A stretch of 64,000 nucleotides of DNA, from the NCBI GenBank assembly GCA_016284305.1, contig JAEEON010000017.1:35550-99549 (forward strand). The letters are read 5' to 3'. The translations under genes were made by a program, and so were the position numbers. This document shows positions 37,714 to 48,700 of the stretch, piece by piece. Positions within the stretch are counted from its first letter, which is position 1; every line of letters begins with the position of its first letter. The notes beneath the pieces were generated by a model. It was given only the letters and a program-made list of their open reading frames with translations, did no database searches and had not been told where the DNA came from. The stretch comes from Bacteroidales bacterium. GTDB taxonomy: Bacteria; Bacteroidota; Bacteroidia; Bacteroidales; F082.

Positions 37714-40700
37714 ATGAAAAACAGATTTTTATTCGTTTTCATGTTACTATTGTTCGGTATGGGAACGATGGTAGCACAAACACCAGAAAAGTATTGGACT
37801 CTGGAAACCTATCCCGGTTATTGGGCATCAGGTAACATGACCGCCACGTTCCTCATTTATGTGGACGGAGAAATGCTCAATGATCCCAACATTGAGTTAG
37901 GTGCTTTTATCAATGGAATGCTGGTAGCAAATGGATCAATGCCATCAGATTATACTCCTCCCCGTCCCTACCCGGAATATGATATGGTGCTGAATGGTTT
38001 TTCCAATGAAGATTCAGAAGACGCCAACGGTAACATGATCGATTTCCAGCTTTATGACCATTCCACGGGCGAAATACTGCCTTATTACGCCCCGCAACAA
38101 GTTAAGTTCTTCCTCGACTGGGTCGCTTCACAACCCGGCCACCCCATCATCCTCAACTTCTTTACGGGTGAAACTCAATGGGAAAAAGTGACCGCCAACG
38201 ACCTCCAAGTGGGTGATCTGGTCATCATCACGGGTAGCGAAACCGATGTTGCCCTGAATCAAAATCAGGCTGGCAACTACAGAAAGGGACATGCCATTGA
38301 AAGAGTTGGTAACACCATCACTTGGCTCCCCGCTGATCCCGACGAAGAAGAATTCGATCCTCAGTTTGTATTGATTCACCAATACAACAGCTACAACAGC
38401 ACGAGTACGGATGTTCAATTGTTTGTTAGCACTGGTTATCTCTATGCATCAAGCAACACTGCTGATCAACTGAGAACCTTTAGAAACGAACTCGCTAACG
38501 ACTTCGAAGAGCCCAACTCATTATGGTCCATTACTGTGGACGAAGATGGCATTGCCAGCTTGGTCGCTCAAGGTCCCAACTCCCACAATGTGATGCAGCT
38601 GAACCCCAGCAATGAAAGATTCTTGTGCTTCACTTCAAACTCTAAAGAAGATTTGAACCTCTATCGTTTAACCCTTTATACCGCCCCCACGACCTTCGAC
38701 GTTACCGTCACCGCCACCGAAGGTGGTACCGCTGAAGGAGGCCAAGAGGATGTCGAAGCTGGCACTGAAATCACTGTGACCGCTTATCCTATTGATTGCT
38801 ATAACTTCGCTGGTTGGATGGTCAACGATGAAATCGTTAGCACTGAGGCTGAATACACTTTCACCGTGGACGCAGACATTGCACTTGTGGCTACCTTCGA
38901 AAAAGTAGAATTCGAAGTGACTTTCGCCGCTGAACCGGCTGACGTTGTCTCTATTTCCAATGACCCCATCACCGTTGAATGCGGCGACTTTGTCAACGAA
39001 CCTGTTTACACCATCGACGACGACTGCTATGTTTTTGACAAATGGACTGTGAATGGTGAAGAAATCGACCTCGCCACCTACGCCATCACCGCCAACGTGG
39101 ATATCATTGCTAATTTCGTTAAGCAAACATTCGAGGCGACCTTCGTCGCCGAACCCGCTGACGTCATTGACATGACTGAAGCAATTGCTACGGTTGAATG
39201 TGGCGATTTCGCACCGGATCCCGAATTCACCATCACTGATGATTGCTATGAATTCCTCAACTGGACCGTCAATGGTGAAGAAATCGACCTCGCTACTTAC
39301 GCCATCGAAGACGATGTCACCATCACCGCTAACTACGCCAAGAAAGAATTCGAAGTGACCTTCGTTACTGAACCCGCTGATGTCGCCACCTTGCCTGCTG
39401 AAGCCGCCACCGTTGAATGCGGCGCTTTTGCCACGGCTCCCGAATACACCATCACCGATGAATGCTATGAATTCGTCAACTGGACTGTCGATGGTGAGGA
39501 AATCGACCTCGCTGCCTATGCCATCAACGGCGACGTCACCATCACCGCCAACTTCGCCAAGAAGGAATTCGAGGTGACCTTCGTCGCAGAACCTGCCGAC
39601 ATCGCCACCATGCCTGCTGAAGCTCAAATTGAATGTGGAGAACTTGCCAACCCATCCTACGAAGACCTTGACGAATGCTACACCTTCGTCAACTGGACCG
39701 TGAATGATGTTGAAATCGATCCTGCCACCTACGTGGTGAACGAAGCTGTCGAAATCATCGCCCACTTCGAACTCAACAAATACGATGTGACTTATACCGC
39801 TAACCCAGCCGAAGCTGCTACCATGCCTGAAGCTGAAGAAGTGAACTGCGGAGAGACCGTCAATCCTACCTACACCATGGTCGAAGGCTACGAGTTTGAA
39901 AACTGGACCATCAATGGTGATGTCATCGATCTTCCTTACGAAGTCACCGAAGATGTGGAGCTGGTCGCTAACTTCATCCAACTTGAATACAACGTGAACA
40001 TCACGGCCAACCCTGTTGAGGGTGGTACTGCCGCCATCAACGAAGCTGGTCCATACCACTATGGTGATGAAATCACTTTGACCGCTACACCAGCCGAAGG
40101 TTATCAGTTCGTCAACTTCACCATCGGCACTGAAGAGATCACTTCACCTTACACCGTCACTGGTGATGCCGAAATCGTTGCCAACTTCCTCGAAGAAAGC
40201 GTTACCCTCTACACCATCACCGTTACTGCTGAACCCGCTGAAGGTGGTATCGTGAGCGGTGCAGGCACCTATCCTGAAAATGAAGTTGTCACTCTGAGCG
40301 CCACTGCCAACACTGGCTATGACTTCATGGGCTGGAAACTGAACGGTGAAATCGTTTCTACCGATGCCGAATACCAATTCGCTGTCACTGAGAATGCCGA
40401 TTACATCGCTGTCTTCGAAATCCAAACCGTAGAAATCGTCGTCACTGATGGAGAAGGTGGCACCCACACCATGAACGGCACTGGCACCTATAATTATGGT
40501 GAAGAAGTGACCATCACCGCTAACCCAGATGAAGGCTATCGTTTTGTGGGCTTCATCATCGGCTCAGAAACCATCACTGACAACCCATACACCTTCAACG
40601 CTACTGAGAATTTGACCATCGAAGTCAGCTTCGAGCTCATCCCGAACTACATGGTCACCATCGCCGCTAATCCTGCTGAAGCCGCTACCTTCGACGTCGA

Positions 40701-42558
40701 AAATGGTGAAGTTGCCGAAAACACTGAACTTACCATTACTGCCACCATGACTGAGGGCTACAGATTCCTCAACTGGACCGTCAACGGAGAAGTTCAAGAT
40801 GAAACCGGTCTCAGCCTGACCGTTACTGTCACCGAAGCTATGGACATCGTTGCCAACTTCGAACTCATCCCCGAAATTGTCAACTACATGGTCACCATCG
40901 CTGCTAATCCTGCCGAGGCTGCTACCTTCAACATGGAAAATGGTGAAGTCGAAGAAAACACTGAGATCACTGTGATTGCCACCATGGCCGAGGGTTACAA
41001 CTTCCTCAACTGGACCATCAATGGCGAAGTTCAAGATGAAACCGAACTCACCCTGACCGTCACCGTCACCGAGGATATGGACATCGTTGCCAACTTCGAA
41101 GAAGTCATCGTTCCTCCGACAGAATACACCGTGACCCTCCTCTGCTCACCTGTCGCCGGTGGTACCACCGAAGGCGCTGGCACCTATGAAGAAGGCACCT
41201 CTGTTACTGTCAAGGCTATCGTCAACGAAGGTTATGAATTCGTCAACTGGACTGTGAACACTGAAGTCGTCAGCACCGAAGCTGAATACACCTTCGATGT
41301 TACTGCCGACATCACTCTCGTCGCTAACTTCCACCTCATCCCCGTCGTCAACTACTACATGGTCAACTTCGAGGTCAATCCTGAAGAAGCCGGTACTGTT
41401 GACCAAGAGAGCGGTGAATTTGAAGAAGGTTCAGAAGTCACTGTAACCGCCACTGCTGCTGAAGGCTACGAATTCATCAACTGGACGGTCAACGGCACTG
41501 AAACCGAAGGTGAAGAGAACGTGCTGACCTTCACGGTCACCGAAGAAATGACCATCGTCGCCAACTTCGAACTCATCCCTGTCATCGTTGAATACAACAT
41601 CACCATCGACGAAATCGAGAACGGAACCGTTAGTGCTCCTGCCACCTCACCTGCTGGCGAGACCGTCACTGTGACCGTCACCCCGAACCCGATGTACGTC
41701 CTGATCTCCTTGTACTACTACACCACCGATCCTGAAGAGACCACCGACATCGACCTCAACACCAAACAGTTTGTCATGCCTGAAGCAGACGTCACCATCG
41801 GTGCCGAGTTCATGCTGGTCACTGGCAAGGGTGATGTCAACCTCGACGGTGAAGTCAACATCCTCGACGTCCTGACGGCTCTGAACTACATCCTCGAAAA
41901 GAATCCTCAACCGTTCGACTTCGACCAAGCTGATATGAACGAAGACGGTGACATCGACATCAGCGATGTCATGGCCATCAACGCTATGATCCTCGGATTG
42001 AAGGCTGACTGCGAAGGTGATTACGCTGTCTATCAAGTCATCGACAACAAACTCTACATTGACGCCAACATGGCTCTCGCCGGTTATCAGTTCAGACTGA
42101 CTGCTGAGCCTACCGTCATCGACATGCCTGGCTTCGCTACCGCTGGTAACTGGAGCAACGGAGAGTACATCTTCGTCATCTACAACCTCAGTGGTGAGAA
42201 AGCCTCTGGCCTCTATGCCATCCTCGACCTCGGTGATGCCAACGTGAACAACGTTGTCATGTCAACCAAAGAAGGTTGCCAAGTGAGAGGCGTTGAAGGT
42301 ACCGTCAGCGTCAACAGCTTCGACGAAACCGCTTACACCGTGTTCCCAGTGCCCGCCAACACCAATGTCAGAGTCGCTGGTCCTGGCCTCAACGAAGTTG
42401 AAGTCTATAACACGATGGGTCAACGCGTCATGGTTGTCAACGACGTCAATGCCGACGAAACGGTCATCAATGTCATGAGCCTGACTCCTGGCAGCTACCT
42501 CTTCCGTATCATCACCAACAACGGTGTGACTACGAAGAACGTCATCGTCGTCAGATAA
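37714..42558 (+). CDS. giant T9SS type A cargo with fourteen acidic repeats and a dockerin
   Basis: Secreted protein of 1614 residues. Signal peptide 1-22 (ends MVAQ); an N-terminal ELGAFINGM domain (about 25-150) related to one near the end of the 29860 protein; a YLYA module (about 155-328). Then fourteen bacterial/InlB-like repeats of 69-77 residues (about 329-1367) follow, most with a NWTVNGE core and ANF end; the fourteenth is divergent. They are strongly acidic: repeat ten has 13 Asp/Glu and one Arg. Residues 1371-1430 form a type I dockerin with two calcium loops (GDVNLDGEVNILDV and DMNEDGDIDISDV). A further beta domain (about 1432-1540) and a T9SS type A tail (VFPVPANTNVRV onward, last 75 residues) complete it. 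No catalytic domain is visible; calcium-dependent assembly is inferred from the dockerin. Confidence 0.9.
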   Translation: MKNRFLFVFMLLLFGMGTMVAQTPEKYWTLETYPGYWASGNMTATFLIYVDGEMLNDPNIELGAFINGMLVANGSMPSDYTPPRPYPEYDMVLNGFSNEDSEDANGNMIDFQLYDHSTGEILPYYAPQQVKFFLDWVASQPGHPIILNFFTGETQWEKVTANDLQVGDLVIITGSETDVALNQNQAGNYRKGHAIERVGNTITWLPADPDEEEFDPQFVLIHQYNSYNSTSTDVQLFVSTGYLYASSNTADQLRTFRNELANDFEEPNSLWSITVDEDGIASLVAQGPNSHNVMQLNPSNERFLCFTSNSKEDLNLYRLTLYTAPTTFDVTVTATEGGTAEGGQEDVEAGTEITVTAYPIDCYNFAGWMVNDEIVSTEAEYTFTVDADIALVATFEKVEFEVTFAAEPADVVSISNDPITVECGDFVNEPVYTIDDDCYVFDKWTVNGEEIDLATYAITANVDIIANFVKQTFEATFVAEPADVIDMTEAIATVECGDFAPDPEFTITDDCYEFLNWTVNGEEIDLATYAIEDDVTITANYAKKEFEVTFVTEPADVATLPAEAATVECGAFATAPEYTITDECYEFVNWTVDGEEIDLAAYAINGDVTITANFAKKEFEVTFVAEPADIATMPAEAQIECGELANPSYEDLDECYTFVNWTVNDVEIDPATYVVNEAVEIIAHFELNKYDVTYTANPAEAATMPEAEEVNCGETVNPTYTMVEGYEFENWTINGDVIDLPYEVTEDVELVANFIQLEYNVNITANPVEGGTAAINEAGPYHYGDEITLTATPAEGYQFVNFTIGTEEITSPYTVTGDAEIVANFLEESVTLYTITVTAEPAEGGIVSGAGTYPENEVVTLSATANTGYDFMGWKLNGEIVSTDAEYQFAVTENADYIAVFEIQTVEIVVTDGEGGTHTMNGTGTYNYGEEVTITANPDEGYRFVGFIIGSETITDNPYTFNATENLTIEVSFELIPNYMVTIAANPAEAATFDVENGEVAENTELTITATMTEGYRFLNWTVNGEVQDETGLSLTVTVTEAMDIVANFELIPEIVNYMVTIAANPAEAATFNMENGEVEENTEITVIATMAEGYNFLNWTINGEVQDETELTLTVTVTEDMDIVANFEEVIVPPTEYTVTLLCSPVAGGTTEGAGTYEEGTSVTVKAIVNEGYEFVNWTVNTEVVSTEAEYTFDVTADITLVANFHLIPVVNYYMVNFEVNPEEAGTVDQESGEFEEGSEVTVTATAAEGYEFINWTVNGTETEGEENVLTFTVTEEMTIVANFELIPVIVEYNITIDEIENGTVSAPATSPAGETVTVTVTPNPMYVLISLYYYTTDPEETTDIDLNTKQFVMPEADVTIGAEFMLVTGKGDVNLDGEVNILDVLTALNYILEKNPQPFDFDQADMNEDGDIDISDVMAINAMILGLKADCEGDYAVYQVIDNKLYIDANMALAGYQFRLTAEPTVIDMPGFATAGNWSNGEYIFVIYNLSGEKASGLYAILDLGDANVNNVVMSTKEGCQVRGVEGTVSVNSFDETAYTVFPVPANTNVRVAGPGLNEVEVYNTMGQRVMVVNDVNADETVINVMSLTPGSYLFRIITNNGVTTKNVIVVR
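38698..41815 (+). repeat. fourteen tandem coding repeats of about 220 bp
   Basis: In-frame repeats encoding the NWTVNGE-type domains of the 37714 protein. Copies 2-5 (EFEVTF start, VECGDF core) and copies 10-11 (NYMVTIAANPAEAATF start) form two recently amplified subgroups. Confidence 0.9.
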
Positions 42559-42587
42559 CGACAGCGTCCTATTAAAAATAGGATGTT

Positions 42588-42628
42588 AAAAAATCGGCCC
42601 CAAAACGTTTTGGGGCCGATTTTTTTTT
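42588..42628 (+). terminator. strong, nearly palindromic terminator after the 37714 gene
   Basis: The stem arms ATCGGCCCCAAAAC and GTTTTGGGGCCGAT are perfectly complementary with essentially no loop (the tip must open). They are flanked by A residues before and nine T residues after, so it could act in both directions. Confidence 0.93.
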
Positions 42629-42659
42629 CATCAAATTGACATTGATTATATATTTTTAT

Positions 42660-42667
42660 TATATTTG
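42660..42667 (+). promoter_or_regulatory. TAnnTTTG box for the 42758 gene
   Basis: TATATTTG with a TTG at 42636-42638, 21 bases upstream, a good -33/-7 arrangement. The leader is about 90 bases and ends with TTATTAACTAAC. Confidence 0.65.
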
Positions 42668-42757
42668 CGAGTTAAAATGTTTCTAATTTATATTATTATA
42701 GGCAAGAAATCTAAACACACATTTAATTAACTTATTATTAACTAACTATTTAACGTC

Positions 42758-45700
42758 ATGAGAAGAGTTTTTCTTATCATCAGTCTTCTTTGTTTAATGC
42801 CATTCACCATGATGGCTCAAACAAGGAGTTCATCGTATGATGAAAAGCTTGAACAATTCTATGGGAGAGCTCCTTTATCACAGGAGTTGACCCGAGATGC
42901 GTTCAATGGAGGTGGCGATTGGAGTGTAGCGCCAAACTTTGGCTACGGCATTGTAAACGGCCAGTTTGTCAAGTTTGACCCTGCAAACCCCACATCAGAT
43001 CCTTCATCAGCAGGAATGCAATTCGAAGGCTACGACTTTGTGTCGGCTGAGATTGTTGCATTCAATTCAACGACAGATCACATCTATGCGTTTGCATCAG
43101 ATGGCAGATTCTGTTTGATTGACCCTCAGGCAAACGAGATCACCGTTCTTGGCAACGGAGACCCGATGACTGAGTTGGCCTATGACGTCACCACGAAGAC
43201 CATGTATGGTCTGCGTTATGGCGTCTTGTACACTGTCAACATGGAAGACGGTACCAGTTCTCCAGTCAACGCAATGTTGACGGGTAGCAACAACTGGGTC
43301 GCTCTTGCAATCGACAAGGAAGGTAAGATGTATGGCATCACCAACACGTTCAGCAACGTGAATGCCGAATTGTACTACATCAGCACCACCGATTGGAACA
43401 GCACCAAAGTTGGCACCCTGCCCTACAGAACTCAGTACGCTCAGTCCATGGCTTTCGACCGTGACAATGGCACCCTTTACTGGTGGCAAGCTTCATCGGG
43501 GTTAGCAGATCCAGAACCTGTAACCAACTTCTTGAGAGTGAACCCCGCCAACGCCGCCTGCACCGCCCTTTGGCCCAACAACGGCTATGAAGTGAGCGGC
43601 ATGTTCTTCAAGTATTCACCCTTCACCTACCCGATCACCTACGAAACGGTTGAAAACGGAACCTTCAGCGGCCCCGCTTTCGCAGCCGAGAACGACGTGG
43701 TCGAAGTGACCGTGACTCCGGATTATGGTTATCGCCTTGGTACGCTCACCTGGAACGGCAACGAAATCGATGTCGAAGCCGGTGCGCCTTACACCTTCAC
43801 CATGATTGATGAGCCTGTGACCGTCAGTGGTTCCTTCCTCCTCAGCCTCCACAACATCATCGTTCTGGATCCTAAAGACGGAACCCTGGCTACCAACCCG
43901 GAAAACGAGGGCTTCTACTTAGACATCATCCAGGTGCTGCCTACTCCAGACCCAGGCTTTGGAGTCGCTAGCATCACCTACACCGCCAACGGCGAATCCA
44001 ATACCATCACCGCCGAACCTTACGAGTTCATCATGCCTGACTATGATGTTACCGTGAGCGCTGTTTACGAACAGACCGGTGAGAACACCGTGTTTATTGG
44101 CACCGACTATTACGGCTACTTTGACGATATCGTCACCGTCTCCGTCGAAATGGACAATGAGAACCTCGTCGCAGGTACCCAGATGGACATCGCCCTGGGA
44201 CAGAACCTTACTTTCGTCCCCGGTTCACTCACCCTCAGCGACCGCGCTGAAGGCGAAGGATGGGTCATCGCTGGCAATGTCATCGGCGAAAACGTCCTCA
44301 GAGTCAACACCTACAACAACGATCTTGGCTACTATGCCGGCAACACCGGAACCATCTTCACGTTCCAAGTGCAGTGCGCCCGCGTGGTTAGCAACAACAC
44401 ACTCGCCATCAGTGGCCTGATCGCCGGTACCCCTGACGCCACCAACCTTAACATGGTTGACGTCGATGGCGCCCTCGAGATCAAAGACGTGGTCATGAAC
44501 CAGCCCGAGAACGTGGCCTACTGCCACAATGCTGAGACCGCTCCTATCGTCTTTGGAACCACCATCGAAGAGACTGAAGGCCCCATCACCTACGCTTGGA
44601 CCAACGACAACACCACCATCGGCCTTGAAGCTGAAGGAGAAGGCGACATCGACGCTTTCACCACCGTCAACACCACCGATGCTGCCGTCGTCGCTAACCT
44701 TACCGTGACTCCTACCCTGATTCACAACGGTAATCCTTGCGTCGGCTCCACCTTGGAATTCACCATCACCGTGAATCCTCAAGTGGTTATGGAAACTCCT
44801 GAAAACCAAGTCGTTTGCAACGGCGCCGAGACCGCTGAGGTCGTGTTCGGCACCACCATCACCGACGGTGAGATGACTTACGCTTGGACCAACGACAACG
44901 CTGAAATCGGCCTCGCCGCTGAAGGCGAAGGCAACATCGATGCTTTCACCGCTGTCAACGAAGGCAACGCCGCTGTCACCGCCAACATCGCAGTTACTCC
45001 TACTTATGCCAACAATGGCTTGGAGTGCGTTGGCGAACCAGTCAATTTCAGCATCACGGTCAACCCGACTCCTGTCATGGTCGCTGTTGAGAACCAAGTC
45101 GTCTGCAACGGTGCTGAAGTCGCCGCTGTCGAGTTCGCTACCAACGTCACCGACGGTGAAGTGACCTACGCTTGGACCAACGACAACGCTGAAATCGGTC
45201 TCGCTGCTGAAGGCGAAGGCAACATTGATGCTTTCACCGCTGTCAACGAAGGCACTGCCGCTGTTGTGGCTACCATCGAAGTCACCCCGACCTACACCAA
45301 CTTTGGTGTCAGCTGCGTTGGCGAACCCATCCAGTTCACCATCACAGTCAACCCGACTCCTGTCATGGTCGCTGTTGAGAACCAAGTCGTCTGCAACGGT
45401 GCTGAAGTCGCCGCTGTCGAGTTCGCTACCAACATCACTGATGGCGAAGTGACCTACGCTTGGACCAACGACAACGCTGAAATCGGTCTCGCTGCTGAAG
45501 GCGAAGGCAACATCGATGCTTTCACCGCTGTCAACGAAGGCAATGCCACTGTCATGGCTACCATCGAAGTCACCCCGACCTACACCAACGAAGGTGTCAG
45601 CTGCGTTGGCGAGCCCATCCAGTTCACCATCACGGTCAACCCGACTCCTGTCATGGTTGCTGTTGAAGACATGGTTGTCTGCGACAACACCGAAGTCAAC

Positions 45701-48700
45701 GTCAACTTCGCTACCAACATCACTGACGGTGAAGTGACCTACGCTTGGACCAATGACAATGCTGAAATCGGTCTCGCTGCTGAAGGCGAAGGCAACATCG
45801 AGTTCCTCTCCGCCAACGTCAATGGCGAACCTCTCGTCGCTAACATCACTGTCACTCCTACCTACACCAACAATGGTATCGAGTGCGTTGGCGAACCTAT
45901 CAGCTTCACCATCACGGTCTATCCTACCCCAGTCATGAACGAAGTTGCTGACCAGACCATCTACAGCCGTGAATACACTGAAGACATCATCTTCACCTCC
46001 AACGTCACGACCAACAAGGTCATCTTCAACTGGGTCAACGATAACCCGGCTATCGGTCTTGCTGCTGAAGGTACTGGCAACATCCTGAGCTTCATGGGTG
46101 CTGCTCCTATCACCACCACTCAAGTTGGCCACATCACTGTAACTCCTATTTACAGCGACATCACCACCTGCGAAGGTGCTAGCATCACCTTCACCATCAC
46201 CGTTGAACCCACCTACCTGGTGGTCATCGCTGAAGGTATTGAGAATGGTACGCTGACCGACGACGCTCACGTTGCTGCCAATGGCGAACACTATGCTATT
46301 CCTGGTGAAGAAATCACCTTGACCGCTACCCCGGCCGATGGTTACGTCATCGAGAATGTCACCGCCTACCAGCTCGACAACCAATATGTCAACGTTCCTG
46401 TTGAGAACGATGAAACCTTCATCATGCCTGAATTCGATGTCGAAGCTAACGCTACCTTCATCGATTCCGACAACCTGTTGATTAAGCCCGGTACCATTGA
46501 CCTGGGTTACCGCCCGATCAATGCTTGGATGTTCTCCAAGTTCTTCGATGCTACCAACATCAGCGCTGAAGACTTCGACATCACCGAGATGGATCTGACC
46601 GACTACACCTTCTTCGCTCTGGACGAAGTTGAACTTCCGTTCACCATCGAAGCTGGCCAAACCGCTCAGTTCGGCATCAACACCAACTACAAGAACGTGA
46701 CTCCTGGTCTGAAGAACACCACTTTGGCTCTGCTCGCTCAACACAGCCGCAAGCCTTATCTGAGAAATGTGGTTGCCAACGCCTACACCCCAGTTGAACC
46801 TGACGTGTGGGAGCTTGCTACCAATGTCACCACTTATCCTTATGTCACCACTCAGGCTACTAAGGATGTCCTTTATGACAACTACCAGCTGCCTGGTGAA
46901 ACTCCTGATGGATATGATGGCGTTTACAAACTCGTGTTCGATCACGACGTAATCCTCAACGCTGAGATCACTGAAGGCAACGATCCTAAGGTTGTCCTTT
47001 ATGACAACGGCTTCAGACAAGTTGGTGGTCCTCACATCGACAACTACCACAATGCTCCTTTGGATATGGATAACACTGCCCTCGTCGGCAATGGTACTAC
47101 TACGACCCAATATACTCCGTACTATACCTATTATAAGTATTCCATATCTCAAGTGATCTACCGTGCTGAAGAACTGGCTGCCGCTGGTTTGCAACCTGGC
47201 AAGATCAACAGCATTGAGTACACGATTACCAATAACACCAGCTACACTCGTGACAACATCAGCATCTGGATGGCCAATGTTCCTACCGCTACCGTTAGCA
47301 GCACTTCCATCTTGACTGCTGGCATGCCATTGGTTTACACCGGATCACATGTGCAGGTTCCTGAACAGAACGTATTCGTGTTCAATGGAGATCAATTTGT
47401 GTGGGACGGCACCAGCAACATCCTCGTCACCTTCGTGATGAACCATGGTGCTTACAACAGCAGTCCTTACACTTACTGGGCTGCTTCGAATCCTGGATTC
47501 GCTGCCACCTCTTATAATTATAGAGACAGTGCTCCATACGAAGCTACCACTACAACAGTCAGTATGACGACAAGCAGCACTATCCGTCCTGACCTCAAGT
47601 TCAACGGTGTCCCGATGCAATCTGAAGGCGTGCCTTGCGATGGCAGCCCGATTGTTGACCTCGGTCTGTTTGCCGGTACCTATTACCTGGTTGCTTCCTC
47701 AACGAGCGAAGACAACTACACCCTCGAGATTGATGTTGATGACATCCCGCTGCCTCTGGCTCCTACCGCCATCTACCCGGCTCACGAAGCTCAAGGCATC
47801 GAGACTCCTGTGACCTTCCAATTCGAATTGGGAGAATACACGCATGAGTATCAGCTGCTCTTAGGTACGGAATACAACAACCAAGAGGTTGTCGTTGACT
47901 GGACTTCAGACCTCACTGGCAGCTTCGACGCTGGTGAACTGCTCCACAACACGATCTACTTCTGGAGAATTAACGAACGTAACAGCACTGGTGTCACTGA
48001 AGGTCCCGTTTGGGCATTCACCACTGAGCTTAACGTTCCTATGAACCTCGCTCTTGTTGAAGACGAATTGTTCGAAGGCGATGCAGCTGTCCTGACTTGG
48101 GATCAAGTCGCCGACCGCACCCACATCGGATACAACATCTACCAGGATGGTATCAAGATCAACGATGCTCCTGTGATGGAGAACACCTACTCTGTCAACG
48201 GCCTCACCTACAACATGGACGGTTATGTCTTCAACGTCACTGCCGCCTATACCGAAGGTGAATCCGAATTCAGCAACGACGCCGTCGCTTACTACAGCGG
48301 CTATGGCACCATCGGCGGCCACGTCTTTGAACAAGACGGCACCACCGGTATCGCTGGCGCTACGGTGATCGTCATTGGTTTCGACGAATTTGACGAACTG
48401 GTTGATTACGAATTCACCACCAACGAAGCAGGCGTTTTCGCTGGTCTCGTCCACGCTGGTTACTACTTCGGTATGGCTAGCAAGGAAGGTTACCAGAGCG
48501 CTGCCGACAACTACGGTATTGAAGTCGAATACGAAGATGTGATCAACGATTACAACTTCATCTTGAATGAAGAGTACGTTCCTGTCTCAAGAGTTGTTGC
48601 TGAAGAAATCGATCCTACCAACGTCCATGTGTTCTGGGGTTGGGATATGATTGAAGACTTCGAAAGCGGTGACTTCAATAGCTATGAATGGGTCAACAAT

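Noticed and set aside
38668..40059. A 463-codon antisense frame in the acidic repeat gene
   Set aside because: Same codon-bias effect over tandem repeats; no start context or recognisable domain.
44515..46210. Regular repeats considered as a CRISPR array
   Set aside because: The 288-bp units are in frame, encode a PKD-like domain and have no short repeat/spacer structure.
44225..47194. A 989-codon open frame antisense to the largest gene
   Set aside because: The sense frame has a full domain architecture and tail. The antisense frame is open only because the repetitive sense codons rarely give stop complements, and its product is an Asp/Val/Gly-rich mirror without domains.
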